A DNA stretch of 64,000 nt from Arthrobacter_E sp041360795 (GTDB lineage: Bacteria; Actinomycetota; Actinomycetes; Actinomycetales; Micrococcaceae): assembly GCF_041360795.1 (NCBI RefSeq), contig NZ_JBFUPW010000002.1:434001-498000 (forward strand), given 5' to 3'. The notes under the pieces are model-generated. The model did not search any database, was not told the DNA's origin, and saw only the letters and a program-made list of their open reading frames with translations. The position numbers and the translations under genes are program-made. Shown here piece by piece: positions 41,343 to 50,873 of the stretch (within the stretch, counting starts at the first letter, position 1; each line of letters starts with the position of its first letter).

Positions 41343-42476
41343 TTACAGAACGTCCGTATCTCCGCTGGCCTTGAAGGCGTCCACGGCGCTCTTCACGCGC
41401 TGGGCGTGCTCCGTGGTGGTCACCAGCAGGGCGTCCGGGGTGTCCACGATCACGACGTCCTTGATGCCGATCAGCGCGATCACGCGCTTGGTGTCCGCCA
41501 CGACGACGCCGCTCGCGTCCTCGGTGAAGACGCGGGGGTCATCGCCCAGGACGGTGACGTCATCGACCTCGCGCGCGCTGTTGAGGCGGCCGATCGCGGC
41601 GAAGTCCCCGACATCGTCCCAGCCGAACTCACCGGGCACGACGGCGACGTCACCGGCAGCGGCGGCGGGCTCGGCCACGGCGTAGTCGATGGCGATCTTC
41701 GGCAGGGTCGGCCAGATGCGCGCCGTGACCGCGTCACGGTCCGGGGTGTCCCAGGCGCGCGCGATCTCCAGGAGACCGGCGTGCAGCTCCGGCTGGTTGA
41801 TCTCGAGGTGCTTGAGCATGAGGGCGACCGGGGCGACGAACATGCCGGCGTTCCAGACGTAGTCCCCGCTGTCGAGGTACTGCCGCGCCACGGTCTCATT
41901 GGGCTTCTCCACGAACTCCACCACGGCGTGGGCGTTCGGGGCCTCCTCCACCTTCAGGAGCTCGCCGACGCGGATGTAGCCGAAGCCCGTCGACGGGTGT
42001 GTCGGCTTGATGCCGATCGTGACGATCTTGCCGGTGGCGGCGGTGTGGATCGCTTCGCGGACGGCCGCCTGGAAGACGTGGGTGGGGCTGATGACCTGGT
42101 CGGCGGCGAAGGAGCCCATGATGGTCTCGGGATCGCGCTCGTGCAGGATGGCGGCGGCGAGTCCGATCGCGGCGGCGGAGTCCTTGGGTTCGCTCTCGAG
42201 CACCAGGTCCCGGTCGGAGAGCTCCGGCAGCTGACGGCAGACGGCGGCGCGGTGCGCCTGCCCGGTGACCACGAGGACGCGGCCTTCCGCGAGAGGCTCC
42301 AGCCGGTCGTACGTCGCCCGGATGAGGGTGCTGCCCGAACCGGTCAGATCATGCAGGAACTTGGGAGCGGCCGCCCGGGAGAGAGGCCACAGCCGGGTAC
42401 CTACGCCGCCGGCAGGGATGACCGCGAAGAAGCGGGACATCGCGTGGCTGCGGGCGTCCACATTGTCGTTACTCAC
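41343..42476 (-). CDS. manC: mannose-1-phosphate guanylyltransferase
   Basis: A 377-residue nucleotidyltransferase making GDP-mannose. VIPAGGVGTRLWPLSRAAAPKFLHDL is the pyrophosphorylase signature (abridged GGVGTRLWPLSR), with GFGYIRVGE, FVEKPN and YVWNAGMFV downstream. It lacks the C-terminal phosphomannose isomerase domain of bifunctional ManC. GTG 42476 is selected because TACCAT (42483-42488) precedes it by 6 nt; ATG 42440 would lack any ribosome site. Confidence 0.9.
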   Translation of the reverse strand: MSNDNVDARSHAMSRFFAVIPAGGVGTRLWPLSRAAAPKFLHDLTGSGSTLIRATYDRLEPLAEGRVLVVTGQAHRAAVCRQLPELSDRDLVLESEPKDSAAAIGLAAAILHERDPETIMGSFAADQVISPTHVFQAAVREAIHTAATGKIVTIGIKPTHPSTGFGYIRVGELLKVEEAPNAHAVVEFVEKPNETVARQYLDSGDYVWNAGMFVAPVALMLKHLEINQPELHAGLLEIARAWDTPDRDAVTARIWPTLPKIAIDYAVAEPAAAAGDVAVVPGEFGWDDVGDFAAIGRLNSAREVDDVTVLGDDPRVFTEDASGVVVADTKRVIALIGIKDVVIVDTPDALLVTTTEHAQRVKSAVDAFKASGDTDVL

Positions 42477-42615
42477 CCCCACATGGTAGGCGACGGACCC
42501 CCTGATGAGGGCGCAGGCCTGCCCGGGCGCACCGGTCGTTTGTGGCATTAATCTCACGTGCAGTCGCATTTGCCCGAATTCCGCACTCGCATTATTGGGG
42601 CAAGGCAAAGCTAAA

Positions 42616-42644
42616 TTGAATAAGCTGTGAGCGAAGCCTAGATT
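42616..42644 (+). promoter_or_regulatory. candidate sdhCDAB promoter
   Basis: TTGAAT (42616-42621), a 17-bp spacer and TAGATT (42639-42644). The start would be near 42651, leaving an 80-nt leader. The surrounding 250-bp gap to manC is A/T-richer than average and holds no gene. Confidence 0.6.
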
Positions 42645-42730
42645 TGGCTTGGGCCATCAGGCTCACACAGCATGCGTTCCCCCGCATGGACTACATGCCA
42701 GCGCTGCCGTGTTCCAGGGAGGTTTATTCA

Positions 42731-43111
42731 GTGCCGACGAAACCAGCTGGCACCTTGTACCGCGGCCGGGAAGGCATGTGGTCTTGGGTTGGGCACCGCA
42801 TCACCGGTGTTGTGATCTTCTTCTTCTTGTTGGTGCACGTCCTGGACACGTCGCTGGTCCGCGTGTCCCCGGAGGTCTACACCAGCGTCATCGGGGCGTA
42901 TAAGAACCCCCTCATGGCCGTGGGCGAGACCGGCCTCGTGGCCGCGATCCTGTTCCACGCCTTCAATGGCCTGCGTGTCATCGCGATCGATTTCTGGAAG
43001 AAGGGCGCCAAGTACCAGCGCCAGATGCTCTGGGCCGTGCTCATCATCTGGGTCGTGGTCTTCGCAGCCTTCGCCATCCGTCACCTCAGCCTGGCACTGG
43101 GAGGTCACTAA
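42731..43111 (+). CDS. sdhC: succinate dehydrogenase cytochrome b556 subunit
   Basis: A 126-residue three-helix membrane subunit that anchors complex II and contributes heme and quinone binding. TLYRGREGMWSWVGHRITGV holds the conserved Ser/Arg/His entry motif, and LFHAFNGLRVIAIDF carries a heme-ligand His. GTG 42731 has GGGAGG 9 nt upstream. Three nucleotides separate it from sdhD. Confidence 0.94.
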   Translation: MPTKPAGTLYRGREGMWSWVGHRITGVVIFFFLLVHVLDTSLVRVSPEVYTSVIGAYKNPLMAVGETGLVAAILFHAFNGLRVIAIDFWKKGAKYQRQMLWAVLIIWVVVFAAFAIRHLSLALGGH

Positions 43112-43114
43112 GCC

Positions 43115-43588
43115 ATGAGCACGATTCAGGCTCCTCGCAGCGGCAACAGCCGCATCGCCCCGCAGTACCGCCGGACGTCCGGCTCCAAGGGCAACTTCGA
43201 GATGTTCGCATGGCTCTTCATGCGCCTCTCCGGTGTCGTCCTGGTGGTGCTGATCTTCGGCCACCTCTTCGTCAACCTCATGGTCGGTCAGGGCATCCAC
43301 GCCATCGACTTCGGCTTCGTGGCCGGCAAGTGGGCCGACCCGTTCTGGCAGTTCTGGGACCTGGCCATGCTGTGGCTGGCGTTCCTGCACGGCAGCAACG
43401 GCGTCCGCACGATCATCAACGACTACGCCGAGAAGGACAGCACCCGTCGCGTCCTCAAGACGCTGCTCTACGTCGCGTCCGCCGTCGTCGTGGTTCTGGG
43501 CACGCTGGTGATCTTCACCTTCGACCCGTGCCCGGTGCTCAACGGCCAGCTCATGGACGGCGCGCCGTCCTTCTGCCCGGCCCCGTAG
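43115..43588 (+). CDS. sdhD: succinate dehydrogenase membrane anchor subunit
   Basis: A 157-residue subunit with three helices. FMRLSGVVLVVLIFGHLFVNLMVG and MLWLAFLHGSNGVRTIINDYAE include the His and Asp-Tyr residues expected at the heme/quinone site. An Arg/Ser-rich N-terminus of about 30 residues precedes the first helix. Partner of SdhC. Confidence 0.94.
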   Translation: MSTIQAPRSGNSRIAPQYRRTSGSKGNFEMFAWLFMRLSGVVLVVLIFGHLFVNLMVGQGIHAIDFGFVAGKWADPFWQFWDLAMLWLAFLHGSNGVRTIINDYAEKDSTRRVLKTLLYVASAVVVVLGTLVIFTFDPCPVLNGQLMDGAPSFCPAP

Positions 43589-43648
43589 CATCCAGGCCGC
43601 CCGCGGCCTGAGCAGAAGATTTTCCTGGAAGAGAGAAGGCATCTGAGA

Positions 43649-45436
43649 ATGCAGGTCCACAAGTACGATGTTGTGATCATCGGCGCCGGTGGCGCCGGAA
43701 TGCGCGCAGCGATCGAAGCTGGCCAGCGTGCCCGCACGGCCGTGCTGACCAAGCTCTACCCCACCCGCTCCCACACGGGCGCCGCTCAGGGCGGCATGTG
43801 CGCGGCACTCGCCAATGTCGAAGAGGACAACTGGGAGTGGCACACCTTCGACACCGTCAAGGGCGGTGACTACCTGGTGGACCAGGACGCCGCCGAGGTC
43901 ATGGCGAAGGAAGCCATCGACGCCGTGCTGGACCTGGAGAAGATGGGTCTGCCGTTCAACCGCACGCCCGAAGGCCGCATCGACCAGCGCCGCTTCGGCG
44001 GCCACACCCGCGACCACGGCAAGGCGCCTGTCCGCCGTGCCTGTTACGCCGCGGACCGCACCGGTCACATGATCCTTCAGACGCTCTACCAGAACTGCGT
44101 CAAGCACAATGTGGAGTTCTACAACGAGTACTACGTGCTCGACCTCCTGACGGTCGAAGAGGACGCGGTCCGTGAGGACGGCACCTCGTACAAGCAGAAG
44201 CGCGTCGCCGGTGTGGTCTCCTACGACCTCGCCACCGGTGAACTGCACGTCTTCCAGGCCAAGAGCGTGGTGTTCGCCTCCGGCGGCGCCGGCAAGGTCT
44301 TCAAGACCACGTCCAACGCTCACACCCTCACCGGTGACGGCATGGGCATCGCCTTCCGCCGTGGCATCCCGCTGGAGGACATGGAGTTCTTCCAGTTCCA
44401 CCCGACCGGCCTGGCCGGCCTCGGCATCCTGCTCTCCGAAGCGGCCCGCGGTGAAGGCGCCATCCTGCGCAACTCCGAGGGTGAGCGCTTCATGGAGCGT
44501 TACGCCCCCACCATCAAGGACCTGGCGCCCCGCGACATCGTGGCACGCTCCATGGCCAACGAGGTCCGTGAAGGCCGCGGCTGCGGCCCGAACAAGGACT
44601 ACGTGCTGCTCGACCTGACGCACCTGGAGCCGGCTCACATCGATGCCAAGCTCCCGGACATCACCGAGTTCGCCCGCACCTACCTCGGCGTGGAGCCCTA
44701 CACCGAGCCCGTGCCGGTGTTCCCGACCGCGCACTACGCCATGGGCGGCATCCCCACCAACATCTCCACCGAGGTCCTCCAGGACAACGACACGGTGATC
44801 CCGGGTCTGTTCGCCGCCGGCGAGGTGGCCTGCGTGTCCGTGCACGGTTCCAACCGTCTCGGCACCAACTCCCTCCTGGACATCAACGTCTTCGGCAAGC
44901 GCGCCGGCGTCGCCGCCGCGGAGTACGCCAAGGGCGCCGACTACGTGGAGCTGCCGGAGGATCCTGAGGCCTTCACGATCGGCCTGCTGGACTCCGTCCG
45001 CAACGCCAACGGCACCGAGCGCGTCGCCGCGATCCGCAAGGAACTCCAGGACACCATGGACGCGAACATGCAGGTGTTCCGCTCCGCGGAGACCCTGAAC
45101 CAGGTGCTCCAGGACATCGCCTCCTTCGAGGAGCGGTACAAGAACATCTCCATCCAGGACAAGGGCAAGCGCTTCAACCTGGATCTCCTCGAGGCCGTCG
45201 AGCTCGGATTCCTGCTGGAACTCGCCAAGGTCATGACCGTGGCGGCCCTGCACCGTGAGGAATCCCGCGGCGGCCACTACCGCGAGGACTTCCCCGACCG
45301 TGACGACGCCAAGTTCATGAAGCACTCCATGGCTTACAAGGACTCCGAGTCGTCCGCCGAACACGTCGCCGGCATCCGTCTGGACACCAAGCCGGTGATC
45401 TTCACCCGTTACGAGCCGATGGAGCGTAAGTACTGA
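43649..45436 (+). CDS. sdhA: succinate dehydrogenase flavoprotein subunit
   Basis: A 595-residue catalytic subunit oxidising succinate to fumarate. DVVIIGAGGAGMRAAIEA binds FAD; RSHTGAAQGGMCAAL includes the His for covalent FAD attachment. Active-site blocks are FQFHPTG, EGAILRNSEGERFMERY and AHYAMGGIPTN, with TNSLLDINVFGKRAG downstream. The stop overlaps the sdhB start by 1 bp (TGATG). Confidence 0.97.
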   Translation: MQVHKYDVVIIGAGGAGMRAAIEAGQRARTAVLTKLYPTRSHTGAAQGGMCAALANVEEDNWEWHTFDTVKGGDYLVDQDAAEVMAKEAIDAVLDLEKMGLPFNRTPEGRIDQRRFGGHTRDHGKAPVRRACYAADRTGHMILQTLYQNCVKHNVEFYNEYYVLDLLTVEEDAVREDGTSYKQKRVAGVVSYDLATGELHVFQAKSVVFASGGAGKVFKTTSNAHTLTGDGMGIAFRRGIPLEDMEFFQFHPTGLAGLGILLSEAARGEGAILRNSEGERFMERYAPTIKDLAPRDIVARSMANEVREGRGCGPNKDYVLLDLTHLEPAHIDAKLPDITEFARTYLGVEPYTEPVPVFPTAHYAMGGIPTNISTEVLQDNDTVIPGLFAAGEVACVSVHGSNRLGTNSLLDINVFGKRAGVAAAEYAKGADYVELPEDPEAFTIGLLDSVRNANGTERVAAIRKELQDTMDANMQVFRSAETLNQVLQDIASFEERYKNISIQDKGKRFNLDLLEAVELGFLLELAKVMTVAALHREESRGGHYREDFPDRDDAKFMKHSMAYKDSESSAEHVAGIRLDTKPVIFTRYEPMERKY

Positions 45437-46218
45437 TGACTGCCGCAACCGCTGAACCCGCATCCAAGGTGGAGCTGCCGGCGAGTGCCGGAGGCGGCGG
45501 GGAGATCCCGTCCTTCGACATCACGCTGCGCGTCCGTCGTTACAACCCGGAGGTCTCGGAAGAGGCCCACTGGGATGACTTCACGCTCACCATGTACGGC
45601 ACCGACCGTGTCCTGGACGCCCTCCACAAGGTCAAGTGGGACCACGACGGCTCGCTCTCGTTCCGTCGCTCCTGCGCCCACGGCGTGTGCGGCTCCGATG
45701 CCATGCGCATCAACGGCCGCAACCGCCTGGCCTGCAAGACCCTGCTGAAGGACCTGGACACGTCCAAGCCCATCACCGTGGAGCCGATCAAGGGCCTCCC
45801 GGTGGAGAAGGACCTGATCGTGGACATGGAACCGTTCTTCCAGTCCTACCGCGAGGTCATGCCGTTCCTCATCCCGGGCGGCCACGAGCCCACCAAGGAA
45901 CGCCTGCAGTCCCCCGAGGACCGTCAGCGCTTCGATGACACCACCAAGTGCATCCTCTGCGCCGCCTGCACCTCCAGCTGCCCGGTGTTCTGGACCGATG
46001 GCCAGTACTTCGGCCCGGCCGCGATCGTGAACGCGCACCGCTTCATCTTCGATTCCCGTGATGACGCCGGTGACATGCGCCTCGAGATCCTCAACGACAA
46101 GGAAGGCGTGTGGCGCTGCCGCACCACCTTCAACTGCTCCGAGGCCTGCCCGCGTGGCATCCAGATCACGCAGGCGATCGCCGAGGTCAAGCAGGCGATC
46201 CTCACGCGCAACATCTGA
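45436..46218 (+). CDS. sdhB: succinate dehydrogenase iron-sulfur subunit
   Basis: A 260-residue electron-transfer subunit. [2Fe-2S] ligands are in SCAHGVCGSDAM and RLACKTL; the [4Fe-4S] ligands in CILCAACTSSCPVFW and the [3Fe-4S] ligands in FNCSEACPRGI. Last gene of the sdhCDAB operon, followed by a strong terminator at 46240. Confidence 0.96.
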   Translation: MTAATAEPASKVELPASAGGGGEIPSFDITLRVRRYNPEVSEEAHWDDFTLTMYGTDRVLDALHKVKWDHDGSLSFRRSCAHGVCGSDAMRINGRNRLACKTLLKDLDTSKPITVEPIKGLPVEKDLIVDMEPFFQSYREVMPFLIPGGHEPTKERLQSPEDRQRFDDTTKCILCAACTSSCPVFWTDGQYFGPAAIVNAHRFIFDSRDDAGDMRLEILNDKEGVWRCRTTFNCSEACPRGIQITQAIAEVKQAILTRNI

Positions 46219-46239
46219 TCTCCGCGTCAGCCGACGACG

Positions 46240-46273
46240 ACGGCGCCGCTCACCGTGAGGTGAGCGGCGCCGT
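46240..46273 (+). terminator. sdh operon terminator
   Basis: Perfect 15-bp stem ACGGCGCCGCTCACC (46240-46254) with 46259-46273, loop GTGA. It lies 22 bp after the sdhB stop and has the same ACGGCGCCG core as the terminators at 12236, 20345 and 56521. Confidence 0.88.
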
Positions 46274-46328
46274 TCGCATTTCCGGGCGCTGTCGTGCACG
46301 CCTGGCCGTCCTCGCCTCCTCTCCCGCT

Positions 46329-46389
46329 CGCGAGAAGCCAGTTGGGCATGGTGCAGGGTCGTGGGATTGTGCCCAACTGGCGTCTCGCG
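46329..46389. repeat. 20-bp inverted repeat between sdhB and the hydrolase gene
   Basis: CGCGAGAAGCCAGTTGGGCA (46329-46348) pairs with 46370-46389 with one mismatch; the loop is 21 nt. It comes after the sdh terminator, so termination is not needed here. Member of the long-palindrome group. Confidence 0.78.
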
Positions 46390-46478
46390 GGCGACACCGG
46401 CAGTCCTGCTTCACATCCGGCACGAGTGACTCCGGCCCGGTACGCTTCTGAGGGCTACGACAGACGAAAGGCGGCCCG

Positions 46479-47243
46479 ATGCCCACCACCCTCAAGGTCA
46501 GCTTCGACGGCAGCACGGGCGCACGCCTGGCCGGCATCCTGGACGTCCCGGACGGACCGGTCCGTGGCTGGGGCCTCTTCTCGCACGGACTGACACTGGG
46601 CAAAGACAGCCCGTCGGCCTCCCGGATCTGCAAGGGCCTCGCCGAACAGGGCGTCGGGATGCTGCGCTTCGACAATCTCGGGCTGGGCGACTCCGACGGC
46701 GACTGGTCGGACGGATCCTTCAGCGTCAAGGTGGCGGACACGGTCAAGGCGGCGGAGTTCCTGCGCGGCGAGGGCAAGGCGGCCAGCCTCCTGGTGGGCC
46801 ACTCCTTCGGTGGGGCCGCTGTCCTCGCCGCCGCGTCCTCGCTCCCCGAGGTGGCGGCCGTGGCGACCGTCGCGGCACCCTATGAACCGCGCCATGTGGA
46901 GCACATGTTCGACGCCGAGGTGGACACCATCCTCTCCACCGGCAGCGCCGAAGTGGACCTGGGCGGCCGCCGTCGTGAGGTCCGCCGGCACTTCGTGGAG
47001 GATGTCCAGCAGGCCGATCTGCGGGAGTGCATCCGCGGCCTGCACCGGCCTCTCATGGTGCTCCACTCCCCCACCGACAACACCGTGGGGATCGACAATG
47101 CCAGCGCCATCTTCCAGACGGCCAGGCACCCCCGGAGCTTCGTCTCCCTGGAGGGCACCGAGCACCTCCTGACGGGCAAGGGGCAGGCGGCGCGCGTGGC
47201 CCGCATCATCTCCGCGTGGGCGGAGCAGTACCTCAGCGTCTGA
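46479..47243 (+). CDS. alpha/beta hydrolase
   Basis: A 254-residue serine hydrolase fold. The nucleophile elbow is VGHSFGGAAVL (about residues 106-116), the oxyanion region GLFSHGLTLGKDSPSA, the acidic residue probably in SPTDNTVGIDNA, and the His in GTEHLLTG. This matches the hydrolase domain often fused to OsmC in proteobacteria, but there is no OsmC part. GAAAGGCGG precedes the ATG. Substrate unknown. Confidence 0.86.
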   Translation: MPTTLKVSFDGSTGARLAGILDVPDGPVRGWGLFSHGLTLGKDSPSASRICKGLAEQGVGMLRFDNLGLGDSDGDWSDGSFSVKVADTVKAAEFLRGEGKAASLLVGHSFGGAAVLAAASSLPEVAAVATVAAPYEPRHVEHMFDAEVDTILSTGSAEVDLGGRRREVRRHFVEDVQQADLRECIRGLHRPLMVLHSPTDNTVGIDNASAIFQTARHPRSFVSLEGTEHLLTGKGQAARVARIISAWAEQYLSV

Positions 47244-47306
47244 GGTCGGCCGGGCGCTTGAGGAGGGCCGGCCGTCTGAGAGCGTCCGGAGCCCGTCGAC
47301 AGGCGC

Positions 47307-48371
47307 TCAGGCCTCGCCAGACTCCGAGCCGGAAGCCTCGACGTCGGCCGCACGCACGGTTGACCACGACGTGCACAGCAACAGCACCATGCTGAGCAGG
47401 TTCAGCCACACCAGGACACCCACGACGATGCCGAACGAGGCCATGACGGGGTTCTTCGTGGCCATGCCGAGCAGTTCACTGCTCAGGGCCTGCATGATCG
47501 TCAGGATGACGGCGCAGATCACGACGCCTTCAAGGAACGGTTTCCGGGGGAACTTCAGGCGGGCGCCCACCCGCATGAGCAGCGCCGCCGTGCAGCCGTT
47601 CAGGATCAGGCCCGCCGCGATCGCCAGGAACGGGATCCGCACGACCTGTTCGAAGGGTGTGCCGGCCAGGAGGTGGCCCAGCAGATCGCTGGAGAACAGC
47701 GTGATGCCGACGCTGAGGATGAGGGCCAGGGCCATCAGCAGCAAGGTGGCCAGGTCGAGGAGCCGGGCGACGACGAAGTTCTCCTTGAGCGGCTGCTGCG
47801 CGGCCACCTGACGCATGCCTTCCCGGGTGCCGCCGATCCAGCCCAGCGAGCTGAACAGGGCGACGATCAAGGACAGGACCACGGTCCAGCTCAGGCCACC
47901 GGGGTCGAGGAACTTGTCGGGGTCGATGAGCCCCGGGCCGTCGCCGCGTTTGATGACGCCGGGCAGGGCCTTGGACGCGGCGGTCAGGATGCTGTCGCGG
48001 AACTCCGGGTGCCCGTTGAGCACGAGTCCGCCGATGCCGAAGCCCGCCACGGTCAGCGCGCCGATCGAGAAGAACATCCGGAAGGCCACGCCGCCGGCCA
48101 CGAGCGAGCCGTTGCGGGCTTGGAAGTTGCCCCAGACCCTCAGGGGAAGCCAGGTGGCAGTCAGGGCCGCCAGCCAGGCGAAGAAGGCCCCGAGGAAGGC
48201 GGGGGTCCGCTGACCCTGGCCGAATCCGCGCCAGAGGGCATCCCGGCGTCGTCGTTCCTCACGGCGGAGGCCCGCCCGGTCAAGGGGCGAGACCTCCTCC
48301 CCCGCCGTGTCCTCCGGCAAGGGTTCAGTGCTGTTCTCGGGCGCCTCAGCGCTGTTTCGGTGTCCCGCCAA
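47307..48371 (-). CDS. YihY/virulence-factor-BrkB family membrane protein
   Basis: A 354-residue protein with a charged cytosolic N-terminus and about six helices. FQARNGSLVAGGVAFRMFFSIGAL and GTREGMRQVAAQQPLKENFVVARL match the YihY/BrkB family, once misnamed RNase BN. The TTG at 48371 has GGAGG about 10 nt upstream and overlaps the ligase-like gene by 26 bp. Function unknown. Confidence 0.85.
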   Translation of the reverse strand: MAGHRNSAEAPENSTEPLPEDTAGEEVSPLDRAGLRREERRRRDALWRGFGQGQRTPAFLGAFFAWLAALTATWLPLRVWGNFQARNGSLVAGGVAFRMFFSIGALTVAGFGIGGLVLNGHPEFRDSILTAASKALPGVIKRGDGPGLIDPDKFLDPGGLSWTVVLSLIVALFSSLGWIGGTREGMRQVAAQQPLKENFVVARLLDLATLLLMALALILSVGITLFSSDLLGHLLAGTPFEQVVRIPFLAIAAGLILNGCTAALLMRVGARLKFPRKPFLEGVVICAVILTIMQALSSELLGMATKNPVMASFGIVVGVLVWLNLLSMVLLLCTSWSTVRAADVEASGSESGEA

Positions 48372-48933
48372 GAGGAACTTCCTCCCGTAGTTTCCAGAAT
48401 CCGTTGGCCACGTGCTCGTACACACCGATGCGGTCCACCGTGATGGTGGCCGCGTAGGAGGCCAGGGCCTCCTCGGCGTCGGTCAGACTGCTCTCCCCTA
48501 CATCATGGGCCACGGTGACGTGCGGGTGATAGGGGAAGGCCGGCTCGCGGTCCAGCGGCCCGGCCTGCAGGGCCTCGTGCAGCTGCACGCAGTCCTCGAA
48601 TCCCTCCACCACGTTCAGGTACACCACGGGCGAGACGGGCCGGAAGGATCCGGTGCCGTTCAGGGTGATGGTGAACGGGTCCGTGTCCGTGGCGACCGAG
48701 CGGACGTGCTCCAGCGCGCTGGGCCAGTCGGCGGCCGGGGTGGTAGTCACCAGCGTGATGTGCGCGGGGACGTGGGAGGCCATGGGATCGCCGAAGGAGG
48801 CGCGCCAGACCTGGAGTTCGGACGCGATGTCCTCCGGGAAGCCGATGATCACGCCGACGCAGGGCTGCGTCTCCTCAGCAGGGTCGGGACCCTGCTGAGT
48901 GACGGCGCCCCCGGCGTTCGGCTCCTGGCACAT
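48346..48933 (-). CDS. 2'-5' RNA ligase family protein (2H phosphoesterase)
   Basis: A 195-residue protein with two H-x-T/V motifs of the 2H phosphoesterase superfamily: HITLVT and HVTVAH, plus VVYLNVVEGFEDCVQLHEAL between. Members hydrolyse cyclic phosphodiesters or ligate RNA ends; true activity is not known. It starts 4 bp after trpS and is translationally linked to the YihY gene. Confidence 0.85.
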   Translation of the reverse strand: MCQEPNAGGAVTQQGPDPAEETQPCVGVIIGFPEDIASELQVWRASFGDPMASHVPAHITLVTTTPAADWPSALEHVRSVATDTDPFTITLNGTGSFRPVSPVVYLNVVEGFEDCVQLHEALQAGPLDREPAFPYHPHVTVAHDVGESSLTDAEEALASYAATITVDRIGVYEHVANGFWKLREEVPLGGTPKQR

Positions 48934-48937
48934 GGGT

Positions 48938-50002
48938 TCAGTCTGCCTGTCCTGCAGGAGCCAGGAAACCCACCTTCTCGTAGACGTCCGCGAGCACCGG
49001 AGCGGCGACGGCGCGCGCCTTCTCCGCGCCGCGGGCCAGCAGACGGTCGAGTTCGGCCGGGTCCTCCAGCAGTTCCAGCGTGCGGGCCCTGATCGGCTCC
49101 AGGCGCTCGACGACGGCGTCCGCGACGGCGACCTTGAGGTGGCCGTACATCTTGCCCTGGAAATCCTCGACCAGAGTCTCCACGGGGGTGTCGCTCACGG
49201 TGGAGAGGATCTCGAGCAGATTGCTGACGCCCGGCTTCTCCTGGCGGTCGAAGGAGATCTCCGTGCCCGCGTCCGTCACGGCGGACTTGATGCGCTTGGC
49301 GATCACCTTCGGCTCATCGAGGATGTTGATGAGGCCGTTCGGGCTCGACGCGGACTTCGACATCTTGGACGTGGGGGCCTGCAGATCGTAGATCCGGGCG
49401 CCGTCCTTGCGGATCAGGGCCTTGGGCAGGCGGAACGTCTCGCCGAAGCGGTGGTTGAAGCGCTGGGCCAGGTCACGGGCCAGTTCCACGTGCTGCTTCT
49501 GGTCGTCCCCGACCGGCACGGCGTCCGGCAGGTAGAGCAGGATGTCCGCGGCCATGAGCATGGGGTAGGTGAACAGTCCCACGCCCGCCGAGTCCAGGCC
49601 GCCCTTGGCCGACTTGTCCTTGAACTGGGTCATCCGGGAGGCCTCGCCGAAACCGGTGATGCACATCATGACCCAGGCCAGCTGCGCGTGCTCGGGCACG
49701 TGGGACTGGACGAACAGCGTGGACTTCTCGACGTCGATGCCACCGGCGATGTACTGAGCAGCCGTCCGCCGGGTGCGCTCGGCCAGTTCGGCCGGGTCCT
49801 GGGGCACGGTGATCGCGTGCATGTCCGGGATGAAGTAGAAGGTGTCGTAGTCCTCCTGGGCCTTGACCCAGTTGACCAGGGCGCCCAGGTAGTTGCCCAG
49901 GTGCAGCGAATCCGCGGACGGCTGCATCCCGGAGAGGACGCGGGGCCTGCGGTCTGCGTGCAGGGTGAGGAATTCTTCTTCGGTGATGGTGTTGTGGCTC
50001 AT
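48938..50002 (-). CDS. trpS: tryptophanyl-tRNA synthetase
   Basis: A 354-residue class I synthetase. The HIGH-like motif is SLHLGNYLGAL (about residues 31-41); KMSKS appears as SKMSKSASS. GMQPSA and PDMHAITV are also typical of TrpRS. AAGGACACC precedes ATG 50002. It lies downstream of xth on the same strand. Confidence 0.96.
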   Translation of the reverse strand: MSHNTITEEEFLTLHADRRPRVLSGMQPSADSLHLGNYLGALVNWVKAQEDYDTFYFIPDMHAITVPQDPAELAERTRRTAAQYIAGGIDVEKSTLFVQSHVPEHAQLAWVMMCITGFGEASRMTQFKDKSAKGGLDSAGVGLFTYPMLMAADILLYLPDAVPVGDDQKQHVELARDLAQRFNHRFGETFRLPKALIRKDGARIYDLQAPTSKMSKSASSPNGLINILDEPKVIAKRIKSAVTDAGTEISFDRQEKPGVSNLLEILSTVSDTPVETLVEDFQGKMYGHLKVAVADAVVERLEPIRARTLELLEDPAELDRLLARGAEKARAVAAPVLADVYEKVGFLAPAGQAD

Positions 50003-50044
50003 GGTGTCCTTGGGAACGCGCGGGTCGCCCCGGCGCGCTGCCTC

Positions 50045-50863
50045 TCAGAGGCTGTAGTCGACCACCAGGGGTGCGTGGTCGGAGAAACGGGTGTCGTAGC
50101 TGGCTGCGCGGTCCACCACGGCCTGCCGCGCACGGGCGGCGAGGGCGGGGGTGGCCATGTGGTAGTCGATACGCCAACCCGTGTCGTTGTCGAACGCCTG
50201 GCCCCGCTGGGACCACCAGGTGTACGGACCGTCCACCGGTCCGGCCAGCTCGCGTGCCACGTCCTTGAACCCGATCTCCTCACCGAAGAACCGGTCGAAG
50301 TAGGCGCGCTCCTCCGGCAGGAAACCTGCGCGCTTGGTGTTGCCGCGCCAGTTCTTGATGTCCAGCTCGGTGTGACCGACGTTGAGGTCACCCGTGATGA
50401 GAACATGATCGCTCTCGGCGGCCAGGGCCGGCAGGCGGGTGATCATGGTGTCGAGGAAGCGGTACTTGTCGACCTGCTTGGGGGTGTCGACCTCGCCGGA
50501 GTGCACATAGGCGCTGACGACGGTGAGCTTCTCGCCGTTGGGGAGGCCGAAGTCGGCTTCCACCCAGCGGCCCGTGGTGGCGAAGTAGTCGTCGCCGATG
50601 CCGACGCGCGTGGCGAGAGGCTTCTCGCGGGAGACCAGCGCGACCCCGGCACGGCCCTTGGCTTCCGCCTCGGCGTGCAGGATGTGCCAGCCTTCGCCGA
50701 TCAGGTCGAAGACCACATCGTCAGGGGCGCGAACCTCCTGGAGCGTGAGGATGTCCACGTCCCGGCCGGCCAGCCACTCGGCCATACCCTTGCGGTAGGC
50801 GGCCCGGATGCCGTTGACGTTGACGGTCGCAATGCGCAGATAGTCCTTCTCAGCCACGTTCAC
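50045..50863 (-). CDS. xth: exodeoxyribonuclease III
   Basis: A 272-residue AP endonuclease/3'-phosphatase of the EEP superfamily. LRIATVNVNGIRAA, ILTLQEVRAPDD (metal-binding Glu), ITGDLNVGHTELD and SDHAPLVVDY are the conserved blocks. TAGAGT lies 7 nt before GTG 50863, consistent with a leaderless start there. GTG 50857 with GAGG at 7 nt would be the leadered alternative and removes two residues. Confidence 0.93.
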   Translation of the reverse strand: MNVAEKDYLRIATVNVNGIRAAYRKGMAEWLAGRDVDILTLQEVRAPDDVVFDLIGEGWHILHAEAEAKGRAGVALVSREKPLATRVGIGDDYFATTGRWVEADFGLPNGEKLTVVSAYVHSGEVDTPKQVDKYRFLDTMITRLPALAAESDHVLITGDLNVGHTELDIKNWRGNTKRAGFLPEERAYFDRFFGEEIGFKDVARELAGPVDGPYTWWSQRGQAFDNDTGWRIDYHMATPALAARARQAVVDRAASYDTRFSDHAPLVVDYSL

Positions 50864-50873
50864 CCTCGTAACT

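Noticed and set aside
42728..45463. 911-codon open frame on the minus strand opposite sdhCDA
   Set aside because: It is antisense to highly conserved sdh genes, encodes low-complexity residues with no motif, and results from the strong G/C bias at third codon positions.
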